Source: Clostridiales bacterium (GTDB lineage: Bacteria; Bacillota; Clostridia; Lachnospirales; Lachnospiraceae). From it: 64,000 bases of DNA. The notes under the pieces are model-generated. The model searched no databases, was not told where the DNA came from, and saw nothing but the letters and a program-made list of their open reading frames with translations. Positions within the stretch are counted from its first letter, which is position 1. The number at the start of each line of letters is the position of its first letter. The position numbers were made by a program, and so were the translations under genes. Below are positions 1-8,973 of this stretch, piece by piece. The stretch covers positions 1 to 64,000 of the forward strand of contig JAQXKO010000021.1 of NCBI GenBank assembly GCA_029010495.1, written 5' to 3'.

Positions 1-128
1 AAACCGTTACGGCAGCCGCAACCACGAACAAGCTCGTAGCCTGCATATTCCATTGCCTTCATAATTGTAAGGTTGCCAGGAACTTCGTATTTCTTACCAT
101 ACAAGAAAATATTAACCATTTCGCTCAT
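1..128 (-). CDS. 2Fe-2S ferredoxin-like protein, N-terminal part (cut by window edge)
   Basis: Only the first 42 codons lie in the window. The start is the ATG at 126-128, behind a TGGAGG ribosome binding site, 20 bp after the stop of the preceding oxidoreductase, so it is the next gene of the Hdr/Flx operon. The visible part reads like a beta-grasp 2Fe-2S domain (MVNIFLYGKKYEVPG, then a helix) and stops inside GCGCRNG, which looks like the start of the cluster loop C-R-x-G-x-C-G-x-C used by NuoG and FrdB/SdhB-type proteins. Whether it is a small ferredoxin or the N-terminus of a larger iron-sulfur subunit cannot be decided here. Confidence 0.6.
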   Translation of the reverse strand, partial: MSEMVNIFLYGKKYEVPGNLTIMKAMEYAGYELVRGCGCRNG

Positions 129-148
129 ATTTAACCTCCAAGTTTTAT

Positions 149-979
149 TTAGTATTCACTAGGCATCTTGTCAAGCTGATCAAATCTGAAAACAGGACCA
201 TCTTTACATACAAACTTATCGCCTACGTTACAACGACCGCACTTACCTACACCACACTTCATTCTGAGCTCAAGTGTTGTATAAACCTGCTCATCCTTAA
301 ATCCGATTTCCTTAAGGCCCGCAAGTGTAAACTTAATCATGATAGGTGGTCCGCAAAGAACAGCTGTAGATGTATTTCTTAGGCCGAGTTCCTTTACATA
401 GTTAGGAACAAAGCCGACATGACCATCCCAATTATCCTGTTCACGGTCAATTGTAAGATGAACGTCACAATCCTTTTCACCAATCCACTCATTTACTATT
501 TCATCATAGAATACAAGATCTTCCTTGCTTCTTGAACCGTAAACAATATCAATATGACCGTAATCTTCACGATGTGCTCTAACGTAGTTAATTACTGAAC
601 GTACCGGTGCAAGACCGATACCGCCGGCGATAAATAAAAGATCCTTGCCCTTTAATTCTGTATCAACCGGGAAGCCATTTCCGTAAGGTCCACGAATGGT
701 TACCATCTGGCCAACTTCCATTTCATGAAGCCATGTTGTTACACAACCGCAACGCTTAATTGAAAACTCCATGAATTCCTTGTTTGTCGGAGAAGATGTA
801 ATAGAGAATAATGCCTCACCAACACCGGGAATTGAAAGAAATGCACACTGGCCCGGAATATGTTCAAACACCTTTCCGCCGCCAACAGCATTTACTCTGA
901 ATGTTTTAACGTCAGGTGTTTCTGTACGAATATCAGTTACGACACCGAGTAAAGGAATTAAAGTTTCGTTATTGTTCAT
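149..979 (-). CDS. FAD/NAD(P)-binding oxidoreductase subunit (FlxA-like)
   Basis: A 276-residue protein of the ferredoxin-NADP reductase fold, as in sulfite reductase subunit B and the NAD(P)H-docking subunit of Flx-Hdr complexes. The N-terminal half is the FAD barrel (PGQ near residue 43, then GPYGNGFPV). The nucleotide-binding domain has GGIGLAPVRS, and the C-terminus has a 2Fe-2S loop CGVGKCGRC plus a fourth Cys. Its first codon overlaps the stop of the upstream 4Fe-4S gene by one base, indicating translational coupling. Expected role: hydride exchange with NAD(P)H, passing electrons to the 4Fe-4S partners and the MvhD/HdrA module. The assignment to an Flx complex rests on gene order. Confidence 0.8.
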   Translation of the reverse strand: MNNNETLIPLLGVVTDIRTETPDVKTFRVNAVGGGKVFEHIPGQCAFLSIPGVGEALFSITSSPTNKEFMEFSIKRCGCVTTWLHEMEVGQMVTIRGPYGNGFPVDTELKGKDLLFIAGGIGLAPVRSVINYVRAHREDYGHIDIVYGSRSKEDLVFYDEIVNEWIGEKDCDVHLTIDREQDNWDGHVGFVPNYVKELGLRNTSTAVLCGPPIMIKFTLAGLKEIGFKDEQVYTTLELRMKCGVGKCGRCNVGDKFVCKDGPVFRFDQLDKMPSEY

Positions 980-1998
980 TACTCCTTACCTCCTAACGCT
1001 TTTGCTACCTTAACAATGTTAAGTGACTGCGGACATGACTTTAAGCATCTTCCGCAACCTACACAGCCGTATACGCCGTCATTGTTATTAGGGAAATATA
1101 CAAGCTTATGCATAAATCTCTGACGGAATCGTTCTTTCTGTGAATTACGGTTATTACCGTGAGCCATTCTTGTAAAGTCGGAATACATACATGAATCCCA
1201 ACAACGGAATCTTATAATACCGTCATTTGTCTTAAATTCCCTTACGTCAAAGCACTGACATGTAGGACATACAAATGTACATGTACCGCAGCCGAGACAT
1301 GGGCTGAAGATTTCATCCCATACCGGACTGTTAAAGTTTTCCATAAGATCCTTTGAAGAAATCTTGTCAAGACTGATATCCTTAATAGGAAGCTTTTCAA
1401 GAATTGACTTAATTTCAGCCTTCTTGACTTCAACCTCAGATTCATCTGAACAGCTTAAAAGTGAAGCGGCAATTTCAAGAACAGCCTCACCCTTTTCGTT
1501 ATTTGCATTAAAGCAGATGTCGTCACCTACAATCCATGCACTTACATCACCGGCAGGATTTGCAGCATCTATTCCGAAGGACTGACAGAAGCAGGTTTCC
1601 TGTGGTCTGTCGCAGGCAAGAGTAATAATAGTGCCGTTATCTCTTCTGTTCTTATAAAAGGAATCTACAGGATCCTGTAAATATACCTTATCAAGAATAT
1701 CGAAGCTTGCAACGTCACATGCCCTTACACCGAAAATAACAAATTTTTCAGTATCTGTTCTGTTATCAATTACTTCAATGCTCTTATCTTTAATTTTAAA
1801 GTTTACTAAATTTTCAACCTGTGGGAAGAAGAAATCCTTAGCAGAACGTGTAGTATTGCATGCAGAAGAATACTTCATACCCTCTTCATATGGTTTGAAA
1901 GCTGCGCCTTCAGCTGTATCAACAGGAATGTAAAGCTTCTCTTTAGAAGCAATTAAATTGAAGAAGTCATTTAACTTAGAAACACTTAATTTCACCAT
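979..1998 (-). CDS. 4Fe-4S dicluster electron-transfer protein (FlxB-like, sulfite reductase A/hydrogenase beta type)
   Basis: A 339-residue protein whose C-terminal third carries two 4Fe-4S motifs, CLGCGTCTFVCP and CVGCGRCLKSCP, with an extra Cys-rich stretch (PTCQCF) after the first. The long N-terminal domain (KFVIFGVRACDVASFDILD and later cysteines in CDRPQETCFCQ) matches the family of sulfite reductase subunit A and cytoplasmic hydrogenase beta subunits. It sits between the FAD/NAD(P) subunit and a second 4Fe-4S protein with one-base overlaps on both sides, so stoichiometric synthesis is likely. It probably wires the NAD(P)H flavoprotein to the MvhD-like subunit. Family placement is good; the complex is inferred from context. 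Confidence 0.8.
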   Translation of the reverse strand: MVKLSVSKLNDFFNLIASKEKLYIPVDTAEGAAFKPYEEGMKYSSACNTTRSAKDFFFPQVENLVNFKIKDKSIEVIDNRTDTEKFVIFGVRACDVASFDILDKVYLQDPVDSFYKNRRDNGTIITLACDRPQETCFCQSFGIDAANPAGDVSAWIVGDDICFNANNEKGEAVLEIAASLLSCSDESEVEVKKAEIKSILEKLPIKDISLDKISSKDLMENFNSPVWDEIFSPCLGCGTCTFVCPTCQCFDVREFKTNDGIIRFRCWDSCMYSDFTRMAHGNNRNSQKERFRQRFMHKLVYFPNNNDGVYGCVGCGRCLKSCPQSLNIVKVAKALGGKE

Positions 1999-2972
1999 TA
2001 TTTGTCTCCTCCTCTCTCATATACAACGCTTGGCTCACAATCGCCATATGTGAAGTTTACAAGTGGGTATCTCTCATCTGGGTCTGCTCCTGCCTGATAC
2101 TCACCGTAAAGCTCATTAACATCCTTAATAATCTTACGGTTAAGTAAATGAATAGGAATATTCTGAGGACAAACTCTTGAGCACTCTCCACAGTCTGTAC
2201 AACGTCCGGCTACATGGAAAGCACGGATAATGTGATACATGTTCTCTTCAAATGAGTTTGCTGCTGCCTTATTATTAATATCACTGTTCGGATTGTCAAA
2301 TACACAGTTTTCACATGTACATGCAGGACATACGTTACGGCATGCATTACAACGGATACAACGTGAAAGCTCATTCTTCCAGAACTCGTATTTCTCCTCT
2401 GATGACATTGCTTCAATTTTTTCAACCATTTCAAAACGGTTTGAAGCAATTACATCACCTTCTTCCCCAAGCATTTCATCAACATCAACATGCTTCTTTG
2501 ACTTACAGTTTACACAACGCTCTGCATAAACATCAGCCTTGGCAATTGTCTTTTCACCATATAAGGTATCAATAACATAATTTGAACCGTCTTCTTTAAT
2601 GCTTAATACACCATCGATTCCGTTTTCACGAATCTTGTTGATATCAGCCTTTCCATCACAAGGAATACCGACAACATATACCTTTTCACGGTCAATTCTG
2701 TGCTCTTTAAGTAACTGGGCAAAGCTGTATGAATCACATGGCTTAAGAAAAGCAAGTGTCTTACCTTCTCCCTTACTTATTTTCATTAAAAACTTACTTA
2801 CGTTGGCGCCACAGAAATCATCATATACAAAATCTGCATCAATTGCTTCTGCAGTCGTGAATACATCAGGTGTAATATCATAAGAAAATTCACCCTTCTT
2901 CCAACCAATCACACGATTAACTGATCCGTTTGCCAACAATTCTTTTGCTTTTGCTATTATTGCTTGTTGCAT
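1998..2972 (-). CDS. 4Fe-4S protein (FlxC-like)
   Basis: A 324-residue iron-sulfur protein. The N-terminal part resembles coenzyme F420 hydrogenase/dehydrogenase beta-type domains (FLKPCDSYSF, VVGIPCDGKAD, CVNCKSKKH). The C-terminal half has CIRCNACRNVCPACTCENC and CTDCGECSRVCPQNIP, so two 4Fe-4S clusters plus spare cysteines. Its start overlaps the MvhD-like gene by 16 bp and its stop overlaps the next gene by one base. In the described Flx-Hdr clusters of sulfate reducers the corresponding subunit relays electrons between the flavoprotein and the MvhD-like protein. That role is transferred here by gene order and not shown. Confidence 0.7.
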   Translation of the reverse strand: MQQAIIAKAKELLANGSVNRVIGWKKGEFSYDITPDVFTTAEAIDADFVYDDFCGANVSKFLMKISKGEGKTLAFLKPCDSYSFAQLLKEHRIDREKVYVVGIPCDGKADINKIRENGIDGVLSIKEDGSNYVIDTLYGEKTIAKADVYAERCVNCKSKKHVDVDEMLGEEGDVIASNRFEMVEKIEAMSSEEKYEFWKNELSRCIRCNACRNVCPACTCENCVFDNPNSDINNKAAANSFEENMYHIIRAFHVAGRCTDCGECSRVCPQNIPIHLLNRKIIKDVNELYGEYQAGADPDERYPLVNFTYGDCEPSVVYERGGDK

Positions 2973-3400
2973 CTTAAATCCTCCAATCTGTGATTCTTGC
3001 CTAATTTAGTAATTGTTTCTACAAAGCTGTTCATAGTCTCTGCAAATTTCTGACCCTCTGCAGCAGATACCCATTCAACTCTGGTACGTCCCTTCTCGAT
3101 TCCGAGATAGTCAAGCATACTGAAAAGGATGGTCATTCTACGACGTGCATAATAATTACCTGTTGTATAGTGACAGTCTCCCGGATGACATCCGCAGAGA
3201 ATAACACCGTCTGCACCACGCTGGAATGCACGAAGGATAAACATAGGGTTTAATCTGCATGAGCATGGAATACGAATAATCTTAACATTTGCAGGATACT
3301 GTAAACGGTTTGTACCGGAAAGGTCAGCACCGGCATATGAACACCAGTTGCAGCAAAATGCTACGATGGTAGGTTTGAATTCTTTTTCTTCTATCGACAT
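2957..3400 (-). CDS. MvhD-like 2Fe-2S subunit (hydrogenase iron-sulfur subunit family, FlxD-like)
   Basis: A 147-residue protein with the MvhD signature: CCNWCSYAGADL near the N-terminus, then PCSCRLNP and CGCHPGDCHY, four conserved cysteine positions that bind a 2Fe-2S cluster. In methanogen Mvh-Hdr and bacterial Flx-Hdr complexes this subunit bridges the electron input module to HdrA. The start codon lies within the last codons of hdrA (10-bp overlap) and the end overlaps the next gene by 16 bp. Length is typical for a stand-alone MvhD. No hydrogenase large subunit is visible nearby, so the electron donor is probably NAD(P)H through the FAD subunit and not hydrogen. Confidence 0.85.
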   Translation of the reverse strand: MSIEEKEFKPTIVAFCCNWCSYAGADLSGTNRLQYPANVKIIRIPCSCRLNPMFILRAFQRGADGVILCGCHPGDCHYTTGNYYARRRMTILFSMLDYLGIEKGRTRVEWVSAAEGQKFAETMNSFVETITKLGKNHRLEDLRCNKQ

Positions 3401-5379
3401 ATTGCATCTACCTCCGCTACAATCTGTTTAGTTGAGAAACCATAAAGATCCATTGCACCTGAAGGACAGGCAACAGTACAGCAGCCACAGCCCTGACACA
3501 CGGCAGGATTTACCTGAGCCACTCTTCTGATCATTGTACCGTCCTTACGACGCGAGTAATCCTTATTTTCATATGTGATGGCTCCGTATGGACATACATT
3601 TGCACAAGTTGAACAGCCATTACACATCATTTCATCAGGATGAGCAACACAAGGGTTGCCTACAAGATGATCCTTTGCAAGTAAACCGATAACCTTTGAC
3701 GCGCAGGCTCCTGCCTGTGTAACTGTCTCAGGAATATCCTTTGGACCCTGTGCACAACCTGCAAGGAATACACCTGCTGTTGGTGACTCTACAGGACGCA
3801 GCTTTGCATGAGCTTCAGTAAAGAAGTCATTTGTATCCATGCTTGCTGTAAGTAATGTTGCAAGAGGTCTCGCACTCTTATCAGGCTCAATGGCAGCTGC
3901 AAGAACAACCATGTCTGCATCAATATGAAGCTGCTCATTATTAAGCAGATCAGATGCCTGAACCTTAAGCTTACCGTTTTCAGGAGCAACCTTACCAACC
4001 ATACCCTTAATATAATGTACATTGTACTCTTCAACTGCCCTACGGTAGAATTCATCGTAATTCTTACCAGGTGTACGAACATCAATATAGAATACATATA
4101 CCTCTGTATCAGGATACTTTTCACGACAAAGCATTGCATGCTTGCATGTATACATACAACAGATCTTTGAGCAGTATGGCTTACCGCATTCTGTTGTAGA
4201 ACGTGAGCCTACGCACTGTACAAATACAATTGTCTTTGGCTCTGTATGGTCTGATGGACGAACAAGATGACCGCCGTTAGGACCCGAAGCACTCATTAAA
4301 CGCTCAAACTCAAGGCTTGTTACAACGTCAGGTGACTGTGAATAACCAAATTCCTCATAAGCATCAAGCTTAATTGGGTTATAACCTGTTGCAACAACGA
4401 TTGCTCCGTAATTTTCCTCGATAATCTCATCCTTCTGAGTATAATCGATAGCTCCTGCAGTACAAACCTTGGAACATACACCACACTTGCCTGTCTTAAG
4501 CATTGTACAATAATCAGCATCAATTGTAGCTACCTTTGGAACGGCCTGTGCAAACGGAATGTAGATTGCTCTCTTGTTGTCAAGACCAAGGTTATAATCA
4601 TTAGGAACCTTCTTCTGAGGGCACTTCTCTGTACAAAGACCGCAGCCTGTACAGATATCTTCCTTAACATATCTTGCCTTACGCTTAATTCCTACTGTAA
4701 AGTTACCTACGAATCCCTTAACTGATTCTACCTCTGAATAAGAATAAATCGTAATGTTTTCGTTTTGGGCAACATCTACCATCTTAGGAGTAAGAATACA
4801 GGATGAACAGTCAAGTGTAGGGAATGTCTTGTCAATCTTTGTCATCTTACCGCCGACAGTAGGCTCTTTTTCAACGATATCAACCTGATAACCTGCATCA
4901 GCGATATCAAGTGCACACTGAATACCGGCAATACCGCCACCGATTACGAGTGCACGCTTTGTAACAGGAGTCTGTCCGGCTGTAAGCGGTGCGTTAAGGT
5001 GAACCTTTGCAATTGCCGCACGACCAAGAATAATAGCCTTCTCAGTAGCCTCCTCAACATTTTTATGAATCCATGAACACTGCTCACGGATGTTTGCAAC
5101 TTCGAGCATATATGGGTTAAGACCAACTGATGCTACTGCTTTACGGAATGTTGCTTCATGCATTCTTGGAGAACAAGAACAGATTACAACGCCCGTTAAT
5201 TTGTGTTCTTTAATAGCTTCCTTGATCATATTCTGACCGGCCTCAGAACACATGTACTGATAGTCTGTAGCAAAAACAACGCCCGGCTCGTTTAATAAAA
5301 CTTCGCTAACCTTTTTTACGTCAACCGTAGCTGCAATGTTTGTACCACAATGACATACAAATACGCCAATTCTCTGCAT
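3391..5379 (-). CDS. hdrA: HdrA-like FAD iron-sulfur subunit of an electron-bifurcating complex
   Basis: A 662-residue HdrA homologue of typical bacterial length. It begins with a small cysteine-containing domain (VFVCHCGTNIA), then the FAD Rossmann motif VIGGGIAGIQCALDIADAGY and VEKEPTVGG, the HdrA-typical DCSSCILTPKM, 4Fe-4S motifs CTGCGLCTEKCP and CGVCSKVC in the inserted domain, and two C-terminal clusters CNGCSTCANVCP and CQGCGCCTVACP. HdrA carries the bifurcating flavin in known Hdr complexes, splitting electrons between ferredoxin and the HdrBC disulfide site. The gene follows hdrC by 15 bp with an AAAGGAG ribosome binding site. Cluster ligands look intact, so an active enzyme is expected. 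Confidence 0.9.
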   Translation of the reverse strand: MQRIGVFVCHCGTNIAATVDVKKVSEVLLNEPGVVFATDYQYMCSEAGQNMIKEAIKEHKLTGVVICSCSPRMHEATFRKAVASVGLNPYMLEVANIREQCSWIHKNVEEATEKAIILGRAAIAKVHLNAPLTAGQTPVTKRALVIGGGIAGIQCALDIADAGYQVDIVEKEPTVGGKMTKIDKTFPTLDCSSCILTPKMVDVAQNENITIYSYSEVESVKGFVGNFTVGIKRKARYVKEDICTGCGLCTEKCPQKKVPNDYNLGLDNKRAIYIPFAQAVPKVATIDADYCTMLKTGKCGVCSKVCTAGAIDYTQKDEIIEENYGAIVVATGYNPIKLDAYEEFGYSQSPDVVTSLEFERLMSASGPNGGHLVRPSDHTEPKTIVFVQCVGSRSTTECGKPYCSKICCMYTCKHAMLCREKYPDTEVYVFYIDVRTPGKNYDEFYRRAVEEYNVHYIKGMVGKVAPENGKLKVQASDLLNNEQLHIDADMVVLAAAIEPDKSARPLATLLTASMDTNDFFTEAHAKLRPVESPTAGVFLAGCAQGPKDIPETVTQAGACASKVIGLLAKDHLVGNPCVAHPDEMMCNGCSTCANVCPYGAITYENKDYSRRKDGTMIRRVAQVNPAVCQGCGCCTVACPSGAMDLYGFSTKQIVAEVDAICR

Positions 5380-5394
5380 TTTATTCTCCTTTCT

Positions 5395-5781
5395 TTATTT
5401 CTTATATTTTCTGAATGCACTTACTATAGCCTGCTGTGGCAAATCCTCGTCAAGCAACGCAGGAATCTGCTCAGCATGTAAGTGATTTTCATTCTGCTGT
5501 CTAATCTTAATAAGTCTTACAGCTTCAATAACATTTGCCGGTTCAACGCCTCTCGGACATCTTTCAACACATGCAAAGCATGAAAGACATGTAAAAATAG
5601 ACTTGGAAGCAAGTAATTTTTCAATATTACCTGTTTCAACCATATTTACGAACTGATGTGGATGATATTCCATTGAATCATAAGCAGGACATGTACCTGA
5701 ACATTTACCACATCTCATACATTTACGAGGGTTAACTCCGCTGAGAAGCTCTAACTCTCTTGCCATATCGAGATTATTCAT
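5395..5781 (-). CDS. hdrC: HdrC-like 4Fe-4S subunit
   Basis: A 128-residue protein with two 4Fe-4S motifs, CMRCGKCSGTCPAY and CLSCFACVERCPRGVEP, in the spacing expected for heterodisulfide reductase subunit C. It passes electrons from HdrA to the non-cubane clusters of HdrB. The ATG shares one base with the TGA stop of hdrB, and a GGAGGA ribosome binding site lies inside the end of hdrB. The length is close to a minimal HdrC, with no extra domain. Confidence 0.88.
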   Translation of the reverse strand: MNNLDMARELELLSGVNPRKCMRCGKCSGTCPAYDSMEYHPHQFVNMVETGNIEKLLASKSIFTCLSCFACVERCPRGVEPANVIEAVRLIKIRQQNENHLHAEQIPALLDEDLPQQAIVSAFRKYKK

Positions 5782-6575
5782 CAGATGTCCTCCTTCTTTA
5801 TTCCTAACGCTTCACATAAAAGCTCTGTAAAATAATATACAGGCAAATCATTGACTGTATTGTTCTTTGTAAGGTTATACATACAAAGAGGGCATGCAGT
5901 AATCAGACAATCTGCACCGTTTGCCTTGGCACTTGTTACGATATTTGTAACCTTGTTCTTTGCAAGCTGATTATCCTCAAGAGTAATGTAACCGCCGCAG
6001 CATTCATTTCTGAAAGGATACAAAACAGGCTCTGCACCAAGGGCTCTGATAAAATCTTCAATAATAGTTGGATTTTCAGGATTGTCAAACATAAGGGTCT
6101 TACTTGGACGAAGTAAGAGGCAGCCATAATATGCGCCAATCTTTCTTCCTGTAAGTGGATTTGTAACTGCTTCCTTGAGCTTGTCAAAACCGATTACGTC
6201 ACGGAGCATTTCAAGGTAATGAATTACCTTTGTCTCACCGGCGTATGGTGTAGCTAACTCAAGATAAGTATTAGCCTTATATCTCATGGTTTCATCTGTA
6301 GCCATATCATTGTTGACTCTTTTGAGCACATGATGGCATGCTGAGCATAAGGTTAATAAATCGCGGTTCATTTCTTTAGCAGCTACAAGTGCGCGAACTG
6401 CAGAAAGCTTAGGAGCTGTCTCGTTCTTGCCCATAGGGTATACACCACCGCAGCACTGCCACTCAGGAAGCTCTTCCATAGTGATGCCAAGTGCCTTTGC
6501 AGCAGCTCTTGCACCCATATCCAGGTCTTTGCCCTTTGTTTTTAATGTACATCCCGGATAATAACTGTAAACCAT
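5781..6575 (-). CDS. hdrB: HdrB-like subunit with two CCG domains
   Basis: A 264-residue protein with both CCG motifs of heterodisulfide reductase subunit B: the first runs PGCTLK, QCCGGVYPMG, CSACHH, and the second GCLLLRP, ECCGGYITL, CPLCMYN. All cysteines that ligate the two non-cubane 4Fe-4S clusters in the methanogen enzyme appear present, so a disulfide- or other two-electron-acceptor-reducing site should be functional. It is the first hdr gene, 31 bp after fumarase, with a TGGAGT ribosome binding site. The physiological acceptor in a bacterium without CoM-S-S-CoB is unknown; the neighbouring fumarase is the only clue. Confidence 0.88.
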   Translation of the reverse strand: MVYSYYPGCTLKTKGKDLDMGARAAAKALGITMEELPEWQCCGGVYPMGKNETAPKLSAVRALVAAKEMNRDLLTLCSACHHVLKRVNNDMATDETMRYKANTYLELATPYAGETKVIHYLEMLRDVIGFDKLKEAVTNPLTGRKIGAYYGCLLLRPSKTLMFDNPENPTIIEDFIRALGAEPVLYPFRNECCGGYITLEDNQLAKNKVTNIVTSAKANGADCLITACPLCMYNLTKNNTVNDLPVYYFTELLCEALGIKKEDI

Positions 6576-6606
6576 AAATTAACTCCATTCTGCCTCTAGG
6601 GCGGGT

Positions 6607-7983
6607 TTATACCATCTGTTCAGGATGGAATACTTCATCGAAACGTTCTTCTGTAAGGAAACCGAGTGCAACGCAGGCCTCCTTAAGAGAAATGTTTTCT
6701 TTGTAAGCTTTTTTAGCTGTTTTAGCAGCATTTTCATAACCGATATAAGGATTGAGGGCAGTAACCAGCATAAGTGAATTATGAAGGTTATCATGCATCT
6801 TTTCCTTATTTGCAGTAATACCTACCGCACAATTATTATTAAAGGAAAGAATTGACTCACTGAGAAGTCTTGCTGACTGAAGGAAATTATAAGCCATAAC
6901 AGGCATAAATACGTTAAGCTCAAAATTGCCCTGACTTGCGCCCATCGAAACAGCCACGTCATTACCGATAACCTGAACGGCAACCATTGTAACCTGTTCG
7001 CACTGTGTAGGATTAACCTTGCCCGGCATGATTGATGAACCCGGCTCATTTTCAGGAATTCTGATTTCGCCAAGTCCGAGTCTCGGACCGCTTGCAAGCC
7101 ATCTGACATCATTTGCAATCTTCATCATATCGCATGCAAGTGCCTTTAATGCACCGTGTGCAAATACGATTTCATCCTTACTTGTTAATGCATGGAACTT
7201 ATTTGGAGCAGTAATGAAGTTCTTGCCAGTAATTTCACTTACTGCCTCAGCCACCTTCTCTGCAAATCCCGGAGGAGTGTTAAGACCCGTACCGACTGCA
7301 GTACCTCCAAGTGCCAGCTCCTTTAAATCACCGAGAGAAAGCTGAAGAAGCTTTTTGTCTTTCTCAAGACTTGATCTCCATCCGCTGATTTCCTGTGAAA
7401 ACTTAATAGGTGTAGCATCCTGAAGATGTGTTCTGCCGCTCTTAACAATACCCTCATTCTCAGCTTCCAGTCTCTTAAATGTATCAATAAGTACATCCAC
7501 TGCAGGGATAACCTTATCCTCAATAGCTGTTACGGCAGCAATGTGCATAGCTGTTGGGAAAGTATCATTTGAAGACTGAGACATATTGATATCATCATTT
7601 GGATGAAGAAGCTTCTCACCTGCAATTTCATTTCCTCTGTTGGCAATAACCTCATTAGCATTCATATTTGACTGAGTGCCGCTTCCCGTCTGCCATACAA
7701 CAAGTGGGAAATGATCGTTTAATTCACCATTTCTAACCTCATCACATGCCTGTGAAATGGCTGCAAGCTTTCTGTCAGTCATTTTTTCAGGCTTTAATGC
7801 ATTGTTTGCAATGGCAGCAGCTTTTTTTAACACACCGAATGCATAAGTTATTTCTCTGGGCATTGTTTCAATACCAACACCGATAGGAAAATTCTCATGA
7901 CTTCTCTCTGTCTGAGCTGCCCAGTACTTGTCTGCAGGTACCTTTACCTCACCCATGGAGTCGTGTTCGATACGATATTCCAT
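6607..7983 (-). CDS. fumC: Class II fumarate hydratase
   Basis: A 458-residue class II fumarase: [16 protein letters not shown] (the superfamily signature carrying the catalytic serine), [27 protein letters not shown] and TGRTHLQDA-like [13 protein letters not shown] are all present and in order. It interconverts malate and fumarate without an iron-sulfur cluster, so it is oxygen-stable. It lies 45 bp after the LDH-family gene and 31 bp before hdrB on the same strand, with an AGGAGG ribosome binding site. Together with the Arg-specific dehydrogenase upstream it would turn oxaloacetate into fumarate. Aspartase and argininosuccinate lyase are excluded by the N-terminal and signature sequence. 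Confidence 0.95.
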   Translation of the reverse strand: MEYRIEHDSMGEVKVPADKYWAAQTERSHENFPIGVGIETMPREITYAFGVLKKAAAIANNALKPEKMTDRKLAAISQACDEVRNGELNDHFPLVVWQTGSGTQSNMNANEVIANRGNEIAGEKLLHPNDDINMSQSSNDTFPTAMHIAAVTAIEDKVIPAVDVLIDTFKRLEAENEGIVKSGRTHLQDATPIKFSQEISGWRSSLEKDKKLLQLSLGDLKELALGGTAVGTGLNTPPGFAEKVAEAVSEITGKNFITAPNKFHALTSKDEIVFAHGALKALACDMMKIANDVRWLASGPRLGLGEIRIPENEPGSSIMPGKVNPTQCEQVTMVAVQVIGNDVAVSMGASQGNFELNVFMPVMAYNFLQSARLLSESILSFNNNCAVGITANKEKMHDNLHNSLMLVTALNPYIGYENAAKTAKKAYKENISLKEACVALGFLTEERFDEVFHPEQMV

Positions 7984-8028
7984 ATTGTCCTCCTGATATA
8001 TAAATAATACTATGATTTTGTTTTTAAA

Positions 8029-8973
8029 TTAAACTTCGAGTTTATCGATGATTTCCTTAAGACATGCAGCACTCTTCTGTAAAAGTACTTCCTCTTCAGG
8101 TGAAAGCGGAACCAATACCTTGCCTGCAACACCGTTTCTGCCTACTGCATTAAGTGTTGAAAGGCAGCAGCCCTCAATACCGTACTCACCATGCATCATT
8201 GTTGATACGCAAAGGTTTGTATTGATGCTTCTGTCAAGAGCCTTAAGGATTTCACATACTGAAACTGCAATTGCATAGAAAGTAGCACCTTTACGCTCGA
8301 TAATGCGTCCGCCTGACTTACGGATATAGTCTTCAACTTCATTCTTGTCAAGCTCAGGACACTCATGGATATAGTTGGCAATACTTGTCTTATACTTATC
8401 TACAGGAATATTTGAAATGTTTGCACATGACCATGTTACGAATGATGAATCACCATGCTCACCGAAAACGTACGCATGAACGCTCTTCTGTGTAACATTG
8501 AAGATTTCACCAAGACGTGAACGAAGTCTTGCAGTGTCAAGTGTAGTACCTGAACCAATAATTCTCTCCTCAGGAATACCTGATGCCTTGTAGAATGCAT
8601 ATGTCATTACGTCAACAGGGTTGCTTACAATAATATAAATAGCATTTGGAGCATACTTTGTAATCTTAGGAGCAATATCCTTCATTACATTAACATTTGT
8701 CTGTGCAAGCTCAAGTCTTGACTGACCGGCTTTTCTCGGGATACCGGATGTAATGATTACGCAATCTGAATCAACGGCATCTGAGTAATCTCCGGAATAA
8801 ATCTTTGAAGCTGAAAAATATGGGCTACCCTGTCTGATATCCATGGCTTCACCTTCAGCCTTTGCAGTATTAATGTCAATCATACAGATTTCTGAAGCCT
8901 GACCCTGCAAAGCAATTGTGTAAGCAATCGTAGAACCTACACTACCGGCACCGATAATAGTTACTTTTTTCAT
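8029..8973 (-). CDS. LDH-family 2-hydroxyacid dehydrogenase with malate-type specificity residue
   Basis: A 314-residue NAD-dependent enzyme of the lactate/malate dehydrogenase family. GAGSVGSTIAYTI (residues 8-20) is the NAD motif; catalytic residues are D146, R149 and H173 in GEHGDSS, and KGATFYAIA has the Thr typical of lactate dehydrogenases. The substrate-specificity loop reads SGIPRKAGQSRLEL: Arg80 stands where lactate dehydrogenases have Gln (position 102 in standard numbering). In Bacillus stearothermophilus LDH the Gln-to-Arg change alone turns the enzyme into a malate dehydrogenase. With fumarase next in the operon, malate dehydrogenase activity is the better prediction despite the overall LDH-like sequence. 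It would normally be annotated ldh. Confidence 0.75.
   Translation of the reverse strand: MKKVTIIGAGSVGSTIAYTIALQGQASEICMIDINTAKAEGEAMDIRQGSPYFSASKIYSGDYSDAVDSDCVIITSGIPRKAGQSRLELAQTNVNVMKDIAPKITKYAPNAIYIIVSNPVDVMTYAFYKASGIPEERIIGSGTTLDTARLRSRLGEIFNVTQKSVHAYVFGEHGDSSFVTWSCANISNIPVDKYKTSIANYIHECPELDKNEVEDYIRKSGGRIIERKGATFYAIAVSVCEILKALDRSINTNLCVSTMMHGEYGIEGCCLSTLNAVGRNGVAGKVLVPLSPEEEVLLQKSAACLKEIIDKLEV

Noticed and set aside
1-6575. Methanogen-type heterodisulfide reductase implying archaeal origin
   Set aside because: HdrABC homologues are widespread in Clostridia and sulfate reducers; codon use, ribosome binding sites and neighbours are those of the bacterial host.
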